Positions 34,980 to 42,269 of a stretch of 64,000 nt of DNA are shown piece after piece; the first letter of the stretch is position 1, and every line of letters starts with the position of its first letter. Made by a program: the position numbers and the translations under genes. The notes under the pieces were generated by a model. The model was not told the DNA's origin, ran no database searches, and saw nothing but the letters and a program-made list of their open reading frames with translations. The DNA is from Schaedlerella arabinosiphila (lineage in GTDB: Bacteria; Bacillota; Clostridia; Lachnospirales; Lachnospiraceae), in contig NZ_RHJS01000002.1 of assembly GCF_003885045.1 (NCBI RefSeq), forward strand, positions 3,898,501 through 3,962,500, written 5' to 3'.

Positions 34980-35966
34980 TCACTCCCGGTATTCCTTCGA
35001 CGCCAGGAAGCCGCCGAATAAAATCCCATTCACCACAAGCATCGGTATCAGATCCGTCCAGTTCATGGTCTGTCCCTGGATGATGTCTGCACTATACGTC
35101 CCGGTTATGATCGGCACCAGGTTATTATTCAGGAAATGCAGAACCACCGGTACCCAGATATTTTCCGTTTTCATATAGGCGTAGGCGAAAAAAATCCCCA
35201 GCGTGATACAGGTGATCTGCTGTCCCACCGCACTGATCAGACCGGTTCCCGGGCTGTAGTAGAAGAAGTTCACCGGCAGATGCCAAAGCCCCCAAACCAC
35301 ACCCAGAAGGATCACGCCCCATCGCTTTCCAAAGCGGGACTGCAGCAGCGGCTGCAGATAATACCGCCATCCATATTCCTCCCCGAAAAAGGCGATAAAT
35401 ACCAGGAAGAAATTGATGATCAGAGATCCTGCCATAATCCAAGTCATGGGATTCCCCGCGATCTCTCCCACTGCGGATATCTGCCCGGATACCGCATAGG
35501 AAAGAATCGCCCGAAGCAGGTAGAGACCTATGAACAACAGTACACAGAATACAGATGCTTTTATATCCTTCCCCTTCAACCCATAAGCGATCCGCTTTTC
35601 CTTCTTTTCCGTAAGCAGCATGATCCACGCCAGTACACTTCCGCCGACCAGGATCAGATTGCAGACTGCCATCCAGGCGATATCCGGCAGGAACACACTT
35701 CCGACAGCACTGGCCAGCATCAGTACCGTAACTGCAAGATGTGTAATAAAAAACCGTTTTGGCAGCTCAGCTTTTCCTTTTTCCGTTATCAGATATGCCA
35801 GCATGACCCCTGCTGCCGGATACAGCATCTGTGCATTGGGGAATACACTGACATCCAGTCCCTGATCACAGCCAAGCCCCATCGGCAGCCCCATCAAAAA
35901 TGTGATGCCGTATGCTATAAGCATATAAATACCTAACTGCTTCTTTTCAATCTGTGATAATTTCAT
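34980..35966 (-). CDS. CPBP-family intramembrane metalloprotease
   Basis: About 328 residues, eight or so membrane helices. Abi/CAAX protease motifs: FFGEEYGWRYYL (EExxxR), GLWHLP (His ligand) and VLHFLNNN (His/Asn). The glutamates and histidines bind zinc within the membrane. Family members cleave CAAX or peptide substrates, and several give bacteriocin self-immunity. ATG 35964-35966 is 9 bases from AGGAGG; one two codons earlier is 3 bases away. Follows the small lipoprotein gene by about 15 bases in one operon. Confidence 0.9.
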   Translation of the reverse strand: MKLSQIEKKQLGIYMLIAYGITFLMGLPMGLGCDQGLDVSVFPNAQMLYPAAGVMLAYLITEKGKAELPKRFFITHLAVTVLMLASAVGSVFLPDIAWMAVCNLILVGGSVLAWIMLLTEKKEKRIAYGLKGKDIKASVFCVLLFIGLYLLRAILSYAVSGQISAVGEIAGNPMTWIMAGSLIINFFLVFIAFFGEEYGWRYYLQPLLQSRFGKRWGVILLGVVWGLWHLPVNFFYYSPGTGLISAVGQQITCITLGIFFAYAYMKTENIWVPVVLHFLNNNLVPIITGTYSADIIQGQTMNWTDLIPMLVVNGILFGGFLASKEYRE

Positions 35967-35985
35967 TCTCATTTTCCTCCTGATT

Positions 35986-36450
35986 CTATCGAACTAAAAA
36001 TTCCATCAGTTCCATGTTTTGATTGATCGTAATATTGAAGCAGATCCTTCCGTCCTCATAATCCGCAACCAGTATGAACCCTGCGTATTCCGCTTCCCCC
36101 TCCTCATTCTTGCAGCCCATGGAAACGGTCTTTACGATCTCCCGGAACTTCCCCCGTTTGTCCAGCATCGGATCACATTGTTCCGCAAATTCCTCTGCCG
36201 TCAGAAACTCCTGAAATTCCGTACAGCCCATATCCAGGATGCTCTGATAATCCTTCTTATTAAAGCAGTCAATGGCGCACAGCACTTTCTCCTCCATCCC
36301 TTCTTTATCAAAGGAATCCGGCAGCTCCGTTCCCAAAGACTGACAGCCTGTCAGCAAACAGATCACCATGGACAGACCCGTCAGCAGTCCTGCCAACCGC
36401 TCCAGCAGTCCTGCCAGATCTATCATTCTTTCTATGATACCGCTCATCAT
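35986..36450 (-). CDS. Small lipoprotein, DUF3887-like
   Basis: 154 residues. An unusual amphipathic N-terminus is followed by a hydrophobic stretch and lipobox LLTGC near residue 36, then a soluble domain of about 118 residues with alternating helix and beta. Size, lipobox and location next to a CPBP protease suggest the DUF3887 family; that is from memory. Probably anchored outside the membrane, function unknown. RBS GGGGAGGT. Confidence 0.65.
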   Translation of the reverse strand: MMSGIIERMIDLAGLLERLAGLLTGLSMVICLLTGCQSLGTELPDSFDKEGMEEKVLCAIDCFNKKDYQSILDMGCTEFQEFLTAEEFAEQCDPMLDKRGKFREIVKTVSMGCKNEEGEAEYAGFILVADYEDGRICFNITINQNMELMEFLVR

Positions 36451-36549
36451 GTTTTGACCTCCCCGTATAAACTAAAATACAGTGATCCATACATCCTGCA
36501 TTCCGAAATATCGCACAATGTCAGGCCCGGATATAAATGCAGCAATGCA

Positions 36550-37767
36550 CTACTCCTCCTGCACCGCAAACAGAAGCGTCACCGAAAAAATCCCTTCCTC
36601 TTTCCGGATCTCCATCTCTCCCTGATATTTTTCCAGTGCCTGCCGGACATTCTGCAGCCCCAGCCCTTCATGTCCCGGCTTGGAAGATCTTCCATTTGCC
36701 GGACATTCTGCATAGGGATTTTCGATTTTAACGAGGATAAAATCCTGAATCTGTTCTGCACGGATTCTAAGCCAGAACTCTGCGTTTCCTCTGCCTTCCT
36801 CCGCCGCATTATCCAGGAGATTGGCAAAGATCGTGGTGATATCCAGATCTGAGATAAAGTCCAGTCCCACGCCACCTAAGCTGCACTGTACCTGATCCTG
36901 GGAAAAGGTTTTCAGCTTATCATTCAGCACAATATTGAGCATCCGGTTTTCCGTATAAAATTTCATTCCCATAGAATTAAGCATTGCATGCACATCCTCG
37001 ATATAAGGTCTGTCCTCGATCCTGCTGCTCTGCTCGATCACATGCAGATGGTTCCGGATATCGTGGATGATCTTCCTGGAACGGTTATAATTCTCCTCCA
37101 GTTCTTCATAATACTGCAGCGTCAGCTCCCTCTGCTGCTGCATCATCAAAAGCGAATGCTTCAATTCTCCGCTTTTTGCCACGTCATACCAGAAATACAG
37201 GCAGTACAGATTAATGACCAGCAAAAGTGCGGCATAGATCACGATCCAATAATATCCGTATCTGACAAGAAAGATATCGCTTGCCACCAGATACAGGAAC
37301 AAAAGTACCATACTGGCCACGGGGACGATGATCATCCCGTGGATTTTGATATACTGTACGTCCGCCAGCCTTCTGCGTATGATCATCCGCAGTATCAAAG
37401 TTCCCACAAGAAGCAGAAATACCCGTGACACCACCAGGACACTGTATACCACAATCCCTTCCAGCTGCATTACCAGCCAGACATAGCGTGCCGCGAAGGT
37501 GGCCGTAAGCTCGGTAGCCAGCAGAATAACGCAGAAGATGATCTGATATGCGATTCCCTGCCTGCCCCGAAAATACAGTAGCCTTGCCATCACAACATAG
37601 TAAAGACAGAGCACCCCCATGGTCAGCGTGTCATTCCGCCAGAACATGGGGACAAAAACCGTGACTGCTGCATAGCCCATCCAGCCAAGAATCTTTTTCC
37701 AGCGGCTTTCTTCCCGGTCGGAGGGAATGGAACGGACTATGATCCAGGCGCAGCCCACCAGTGACAC
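36550..37767 (-). CDS. AgrC-like sensor histidine kinase (GHKL), start disrupted
   Basis: 405 residues in this frame, beginning at a GTG with no ribosome site. Five or more membrane helices (to about residue 200), then the dimerisation/H-box IIHDIRNHLHVIE, N-box TIFANLLDNAAEE and glycine-rich GHEGLGLQNVRQAL. The natural start seems to be the ATG at 37806-37808: it overlaps the regulator's TGA as ATGA and has GGGAGGG seven bases upstream. That frame hits a stop after 23 codons. One extra T in the T6 run at 37782-37787 would join the frames and complete a first membrane helix. It pairs with the LytTR regulator upstream. Confidence 0.85.
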   Translation of the reverse strand: MSLVGCAWIIVRSIPSDREESRWKKILGWMGYAAVTVFVPMFWRNDTLTMGVLCLYYVVMARLLYFRGRQGIAYQIIFCVILLATELTATFAARYVWLVMQLEGIVVYSVLVVSRVFLLLVGTLILRMIIRRRLADVQYIKIHGMIIVPVASMVLLFLYLVASDIFLVRYGYYWIVIYAALLLVINLYCLYFWYDVAKSGELKHSLLMMQQQRELTLQYYEELEENYNRSRKIIHDIRNHLHVIEQSSRIEDRPYIEDVHAMLNSMGMKFYTENRMLNIVLNDKLKTFSQDQVQCSLGGVGLDFISDLDITTIFANLLDNAAEEGRGNAEFWLRIRAEQIQDFILVKIENPYAECPANGRSSKPGHEGLGLQNVRQALEKYQGEMEIRKEEGIFSVTLLFAVQEE

Positions 37768-37804
37768 CAGATCGCCAGGCCAAAAAATATTTGTATCATA
37801 CTTG

Positions 37805-38515
37805 TCATGACGTCCCTCCCATTCTTCCTGAAAGATACACGATCAGCTCCTGTTTCCATGCTTTCTGCCGCTTCTGCGCCAGCGGGATCTCCATGCCGTT
37901 GTCCAGAAGTATCCTGCCGGCCAAAACATTTTGCACATGCAGCATATTCACCGCAAAGCTCTGATGAGGCATGGAAAAGCCATAGCTTTCCATCCGTTTC
38001 GCCACCTTTCCTATTTTTTCTGTCATAGCGTACACCCCATCCGATGTCACGATCTCCACCCGTCGGTTCACATATTCAAAATAATAGATTTTCTCCGCCG
38101 GCAGGCATAAAAGTCCGTTCACAGTCTGGAAATCCAGGATGGGTTTGTTTTCGGGCGTGTGTATATAAGAAAATATCTCCTCCAGCACTTTGCAGATTTC
38201 AGCCTCCTTCACCGGCTTCAAGAGATATTGGAAGGCATGGACGCCGAACGCCCCGGATACATAATCCTGATATGCGGTCAGGTATACGATCTTCGTTTCC
38301 TTATCCCGCCCGCGAATCCATTTCCCGGTCTCAATGCCGTTCATCCCCTTCATGTCAATGTCGAGAAAGACAGCATGATAAGGCGTATATCCCTCTGCCA
38401 GGCTTTCGCCGGACTCGAAGCAGTCCACTTGAGCTTCCGGATTCCATCCCCTTATGATTCGGCTGACTTCCTCTCTCACACATCGGTCATCGTCACAGAC
38501 TGCGGCTCTGAACAT
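37805..38515 (-). CDS. LytTR response regulator of the AgrC-like kinase
   Basis: About 236 residues from ATG 38513-38515 (AAGGAGGGGAAGAGG ahead). Receiver with D8/D9/D10, phosphoacceptor D52 in FLDIDMKGMNG, T80 and K100. C-terminal LytTR domain (about 130-230) with KIYYFEYVNRRVEIVT and MPHQSFAVNM. Should bind direct-repeat sites as a dimer. Its stop overlaps the preferred kinase start by ATGA, so the two are a translationally coupled two-component system, and it is divergent from the NhaC antiporter. Confidence 0.9.
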   Translation of the reverse strand: MFRAAVCDDDRCVREEVSRIIRGWNPEAQVDCFESGESLAEGYTPYHAVFLDIDMKGMNGIETGKWIRGRDKETKIVYLTAYQDYVSGAFGVHAFQYLLKPVKEAEICKVLEEIFSYIHTPENKPILDFQTVNGLLCLPAEKIYYFEYVNRRVEIVTSDGVYAMTEKIGKVAKRMESYGFSMPHQSFAVNMLHVQNVLAGRILLDNGMEIPLAQKRQKAWKQELIVYLSGRMGGTS

Positions 38516-38614
38516 CCTCTTCCCCTCCTTCTTCCGAGAGTGCTCTCCCAAAATCACTATCCTAATTTTAGCACATAAAGAAAAATTGTAAATGCAGTTT
38601 ACCTGATCGCCGAA

Positions 38615-38684
38615 AATGATGTATTAAATGACTTTATTCTTCTTTTTCTTGTGGAGATTTTCTTCATTTAATGATACAATCATT
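38615..38684. promoter_or_regulatory. Imperfect dyad and promoter upstream of the NhaC gene
   Basis: Left arm 38615-38631 and right arm 38664-38684 are inverted copies with 17 matching bases and a 4-base gap. The right arm contains TACAAT (38675-38680), a good -10 for NhaC with a weak TGGAGA -35 17 bases upstream. It may be a regulatory site shared by the divergent two-component and antiporter genes, but AT-rich sequence makes chance likely. Confidence 0.3.
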
Positions 38685-38765
38685 CTATCATGTATTTTTT
38701 GGGAATCTACGGCATTCAGCGCAGTAAGCTTCCCGTATACATTATCAAATCTTGGAGGAATGATC

Positions 38766-40082
38766 ATGCAAAAAAGAAATGGAAAGGCATTGCTGCCTAT
38801 CGGAGTATTTCTCGTACTTTATCTGGGATTGGGGATCTTATTTGAATATGTTTTGAAAATCCCTATGGGATTCTACAATATCCCGATCGTGGTATCGTTT
38901 CTGACTGCGCTTCTGGTGGCCTGTATCCAGAATCCGGAGTTAAAATTTGACGACAAGCTGGAGGTCATGGCAAAGGGCGTGGGGGACAAGAACATCATGA
39001 CCATGATCCTGATCTTTCTGACTGCCGGTATCTTTGTAGGTGTGGTGGGTCGGAGCAGCGCGGAAAGCGTGGCTTATTTTCTGCTCTCCATCATCCCCGC
39101 CCGGTTCTCCGTGTTGGTTCTGTTTATAGTGAGCTGCTTCGTATCTATTGCAATGGGAACCTCTGTGGGCACGATCACGCTGATCACCCCCATTGCGGTA
39201 TCCGTGGCAAGCGGCTCCGGATTCGGAACCGCGCTCTGCATCGGCGCTGTCATGAGCGGCGCCATGTTCGGGGATAATCTTTCCTTTATCTCCGATACTA
39301 CCATCGCGGCCTGCAACGGCCAGGGCTGCCAGATGAAGGACAAGTTCCGGCAGAATTTCGGAATCGCTCTGCCGGCGGCGCTTGTAACACTGGTCATCTT
39401 TTTCTTAAAGACACTGAACGCTGAAGTGGGGGATGCCATCGTCAAAGAGTACAACCTGGTTCAGATCATTCCCTATGTGCTTGTGCTGTTCGGAGGGATT
39501 CTGGGAATCAACGTGTTTGTCGTACTGCTCATCGGTATCGGTTCCGGTTCCTGCATCATGCTTGTGACCGGTGCGACACAGGCAACGGATCTGCTCGGCA
39601 ATATGGGCTCCGGCGCTTCGGGAATGTTCGAGACCACCATGGTGGCAATCCTGGTATCCGCCATCTGCGCGCTGATCCATGAGTACGGCGGCTTCGCTGC
39701 GCTGCTGGCATTTATCAAGCGGATCTTCAAAGGGAAAAAAGGCGGGCAGCTCGGGATCGGGCTTTTAGTAGGCGCCATGGATATCGCCACGGCAAACAAT
39801 ACGGTAGCCATTGTCATGGCCAATCCGATTGCAAAGGAGATGGCGGACGAATACCATATCTCCCCGCAGAAAACTGCCTCGATCCTGGATACTTTCTCCT
39901 GCGTCTTTCAGGGTGTGATCCCCTACGGTGCGCAGATGCTGGTCGCAATCTCGGCGGCAACAGAGCTTGGCTTCGAGGTCTCTGCTTTTGACATCATCCC
40001 GAACCTGCTCTATCCTTATATGCTGCTCATCAGCTCCCTGCTGTTTATCTTCGTGATACCGGCAAAAAATGACCAGGCATAA
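38766..40082 (+). CDS. NhaC-family Na+/H+ antiporter-like transporter
   Basis: About 438 residues from ATG 38766-38768, seven bases after GGAGG; readings from further upstream are unsupported. Ten to twelve membrane helices. Repeated antiporter-type segments include GTSVGTITLITPIA, GAMFGDNLSFISDTTIAA and the C-terminal DIATANNTVAIVMANPIAKE. NhaC relatives exchange Na+ for H+ or exchange malate/lactate or amines, so the exact substrate is open. Its terminator is the first copy of the 142-bp repeat. Confidence 0.85.
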   Translation: MQKRNGKALLPIGVFLVLYLGLGILFEYVLKIPMGFYNIPIVVSFLTALLVACIQNPELKFDDKLEVMAKGVGDKNIMTMILIFLTAGIFVGVVGRSSAESVAYFLLSIIPARFSVLVLFIVSCFVSIAMGTSVGTITLITPIAVSVASGSGFGTALCIGAVMSGAMFGDNLSFISDTTIAACNGQGCQMKDKFRQNFGIALPAALVTLVIFFLKTLNAEVGDAIVKEYNLVQIIPYVLVLFGGILGINVFVVLLIGIGSGSCIMLVTGATQATDLLGNMGSGASGMFETTMVAILVSAICALIHEYGGFAALLAFIKRIFKGKKGGQLGIGLLVGAMDIATANNTVAIVMANPIAKEMADEYHISPQKTASILDTFSCVFQGVIPYGAQMLVAISAATELGFEVSAFDIIPNLLYPYMLLISSLLFIFVIPAKNDQA

Positions 40083-40115
40083 AAACAGTATCTATTGGAT
40101 TCAAATATCCATACA

Positions 40116-40257
40116 AACAGACCCGGATCGGCCAAAACCCACAGGCCGAACCGGGTCTGTTCTTTTTTTATGAACTGCACTCAGACTTTCTCTATTTTAA
40201 TCAGCTTGGCATTCAGGCTTTCCACAAATCCTTCCGGAACCATGGAGCCTGCCATTT
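40116..40257. repeat. 142-bp direct repeat, copy A (remnant GH2 3' end plus terminator)
   Basis: Matches 42128-42269 over 142 bp with four substitutions and no indels. On the minus strand it encodes the last 24 residues of the GH2 protein (MAGSMVPEGFVESLNAKLIK and four more) and its stop, followed by the bidirectional terminator. Both coding differences are synonymous. No GH2 coding sequence continues beyond 40257. The hairpin (40117-40159) plus TTCTTTTTTT ends the NhaC transcript on the plus strand. Confidence 0.95.
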
Positions 40258-40267
40258 AGATGCTTAC

Positions 40268-40585
40268 TCACTTCAAATAATTATTCTGATAATTTTCTGA
40301 TTGATGAAATATCCCCACGACATTTACCGTGTTACCTTGAATATCATATATGATTATATAATTCATATGGGGAACCACCGCTTCATGATAGCCTTTTTGA
40401 GCCAGAAGGGTATCTTTGCTAATTGGAAACTGCAATGGGTTTTCTTCCAAGCGACTATATACATTTTCGATTCCATTTAGCAAATGCTTTACTGCAAGTT
40501 CATTTTTTAACTGAAAAAATATATAGTATAGAATATGATCAAGCAACTCATCCGCATATTCCGTAATAACCAGTTTATACGTCAT
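40268..40585 (-). CDS. RelE/ParE-family toxin
   Basis: 105 residues with the ParE/RelE fold order (helix, helix, four strands). Typical markers: N-terminal YKLVITEYADELLDHI, central PLQFPIS, and C-terminal strands HMNYIIIYDIQG and VNVVGIFHQSENY. It overlaps the antitoxin gene by 11 bases, the usual antitoxin-first TA order. The closing residues do not tell ParE (gyrase) from RelE (ribosome). It is the nearest gene to copy A of the repeat. Confidence 0.85.
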   Translation of the reverse strand: MTYKLVITEYADELLDHILYYIFFQLKNELAVKHLLNGIENVYSRLEENPLQFPISKDTLLAQKGYHEAVVPHMNYIIIYDIQGNTVNVVGIFHQSENYQNNYLK

Positions 40586-40835
40586 ATTTTTTCCTCAATT
40601 CTGCTAATGCTGCTTTCGCATCTTTTGTCCTGCCTTTTTCAATCTGTTTTTCTGAGATTTCAACATCCTGATACATCAAATTCTTCCGCATAGTATGTTC
40701 ATACATTTCTATACTCATGATAACCATATCTCCATAACCATTTTTAGTAATATAAATAGGTTCGTCTGCCTTATGACACATATCAGAAATTTTCGAAGTA
40801 TTTTTTAATTCTTTAATTGGTATAATCTGCGACAT
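40575..40835 (-). CDS. Phd/YefM-type antitoxin
   Basis: About 86 residues from ATG 40833-40835, eight bases after AGGAGG; a longer reading to 40895 would start inside the promoter. N-terminal Phd/YefM DNA-binding fold: SQIIPIKELKNTSKISDMC, then EPIYITKNGYGDMVIMSIEMYE. The charged C-terminus (SEKQIEKGRTKDAKAALAEL) would wrap the toxin. Should neutralise the ParE/RelE partner and repress the operon. Confidence 0.88.
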   Translation of the reverse strand: MSQIIPIKELKNTSKISDMCHKADEPIYITKNGYGDMVIMSIEMYEHTMRKNLMYQDVEISEKQIEKGRTKDAKAALAELRKKYDV

Positions 40836-40866
40836 TATCCATACCTCCTCATACAAATGTGGATAA

Positions 40867-40895
40867 ATTATACCATAATCAGTCCATATTCTCAA
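40867..40895 (-). promoter_or_regulatory. Promoter of the toxin-antitoxin pair
   Basis: Minus strand: TTGAGA (40890-40895), 17-base spacer, extended -10 TGGTATAAT (TATAAT at 40867-40872). About 30 bases upstream of the antitoxin start. Confidence 0.75.
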
Positions 40896-41004
40896 TTATA
40901 TTTGTAAAATACCCGCATTTCTCATATAATCCATCGTTGCTTTTTCCTTTTAAAAACATTTTAAAGTGAGAAAATAATGTCTTTTGTCAAACAGCTTTCC
41001 CAAT

Positions 41005-41289
41005 CTATTTTTTTTCCTCCAGGCTGATATGCAGCTCCATATCCAAAGCTGCTGCAATCTTTACCATTGTTTTCAAGGTCGGATTATAAGTTCCGCTCTC
41101 AAATCTGCTGATATTCGGCCGCGAAATCCCGGTCGCCTTTGCCAGTTCATCCTGCGTGATATTTTTCCTTTTTCTGCAGGCTATATATTGCTGGATTATG
41201 GAGCTGCGGGTTTTCTGCTGAGTCAGTTCAATGACAATCTGTTCGCCGTCTTTATTATAAATAAAATCTACATCTTTCCCAAACTGCAT
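41005..41289 (-). CDS. XRE-family HTH protein (94 aa)
   Basis: 94 residues. The C-terminal half is a five-helix XRE/lambda-repressor domain: YIACRKRKNITQDELAKATG, ISRPNISRFESGTYNPTLKT. The first 30 residues are an extra beta-like segment. It starts four bases after the 240-residue gene, so they are co-translated. Size, order (partner first, HTH second) and the operator upstream resemble HigBA-type modules with a HigA antitoxin, but the partner is not a HigB toxin. Confidence 0.85.
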   Translation of the reverse strand: MQFGKDVDFIYNKDGEQIVIELTQQKTRSSIIQQYIACRKRKNITQDELAKATGISRPNISRFESGTYNPTLKTMVKIAAALDMELHISLEEKK

Positions 41290-41293
41290 ACGA

Positions 41294-42016
41294 TCATCTC
41301 TCCAGTCTAATCCGTTCCTTCATGTGCTTCTCTGCATAAAGATGTTCTGCACAATACTTCTTTCCCGTATTATATGAAATCTGTTCCACTACCATATATT
41401 CTGTGCCTTTTTTGGTGGGTACCCGCAGGATATCTCCCGGCACTACCGGATGCCTGAGATTATAAAACCAACCATAATATCCGCTGTTCTTCACCTTCCA
41501 GCAACCCTCTTTCCGATGTACGTGCCGCCCGCGCACCACCTTCTGAACCGGCTGGTCTGTAAACACCTCATAGATGTCAGGATGCGGCTTCCCATACTTT
41601 TCTGCGATGAGATAGGATGTATAACCGTCACGGATACGCCCGTCCTCATTCACCAGAATGCTGTGGGCCAGCTCCTTCGACTCCAAAAAGTACTCTTCGT
41701 AATATTGCAGCTTGCCATTGGAAGGCCAGGTCATATGGTCTGTTTTGATACTGTCCAGCCCGCCCTGTCTGATCTCATTCATAATCAGCACCCGGCTGAA
41801 AATCCCCTGCAGCCAATCCGTATCCCGCAGCAATCTGCAGGCATCGAATACAGTGTCATCCCGGTTCTTAATCTCCTTCGGAACATACCAGTTCCTGAAT
41901 CCCGCATACTGGATGCCGACCGTCTCCAGAAGATCATCCACCTTCTCCAGCAGCCTTTCGTTCTTAAATGATTCTTCCGGTTCCATGTTCAGGTATAACG
42001 CAAATCCATCATTCAT
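41294..42016 (-). CDS. Unknown 240-aa protein, partner of the XRE repressor
   Basis: 240 residues, no signal peptide or membrane helix. Markers: an N-terminal acidic helix pair, YAGFRNWYVPKEIKNRDD near residue 38, LQYYEEYFLESKEL, a basic RGRHVHRKEGCWKVKN segment near 165, and a C-terminal beta part (VVPGDILRVPTKKGTEYMVV). I do not recognise the family or a catalytic motif. It is first in an operon with an HTH protein, behind a promoter covered by a perfect inverted repeat, inside the repeat-flanked island. A toxin, anti-restriction or defence role is possible but unsupported beyond context. RBS CGGAGGGG. Confidence 0.7.
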   Translation of the reverse strand: MNDGFALYLNMEPEESFKNERLLEKVDDLLETVGIQYAGFRNWYVPKEIKNRDDTVFDACRLLRDTDWLQGIFSRVLIMNEIRQGGLDSIKTDHMTWPSNGKLQYYEEYFLESKELAHSILVNEDGRIRDGYTSYLIAEKYGKPHPDIYEVFTDQPVQKVVRGRHVHRKEGCWKVKNSGYYGWFYNLRHPVVPGDILRVPTKKGTEYMVVEQISYNTGKKYCAEHLYAEKHMKERIRLER

Positions 42017-42030
42017 ATATTCCCCTCCGT

Positions 42031-42076
42031 ATCTTTTATGATACGTTTATTGTATCATAAAAGATATATATGTCAA
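42031..42076 (-). promoter_or_regulatory. Promoter with perfect 14-bp inverted-repeat operator
   Basis: Minus strand: TTGACA (42071-42076), 16-base spacer, TACAAT (42049-42054). A perfect inverted repeat, ATCTTTTATGATAC (42031-42044) and its complement (42052-42065) with a 7-base centre, covers the -10 and start site. This is a textbook autorepression site for the XRE protein in this operon. Confidence 0.85.
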
Positions 42077-42127
42077 GAAAATTTTTACGCCATTTTCAGA
42101 ATAAGTTACCATTCACAGCGGCAGCAA

Positions 42128-42269
42128 AACAGACCCGGATCAGCCAAAACCCACAGGCCGATCCGGGTCTGTTCTTTTTTTATGAACTGCACTCAGACTT
42201 TCTCTATTTTGATCAGTTTGGCATTCAGGCTTTCCACAAATCCTTCCGGAACCATGGAGCCTGCCATTT
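42128..42269. repeat. 142-bp direct repeat, copy B (GH2 3' end plus terminator)
   Basis: The native 3' end of the GH2 gene and its bidirectional hairpin (ACAGACCCGG stem; T runs on both sides). Same 142 bp as copy A at 40116-40257, 2012 bp away, with four substitutions. Confidence 0.95.

Noticed and set aside
40258..42127. Transposon or integron carrying the island
   Set aside because: No transposase, integrase, terminal inverted repeats or attC-like sites; the flanks are direct copies of a gene end instead.
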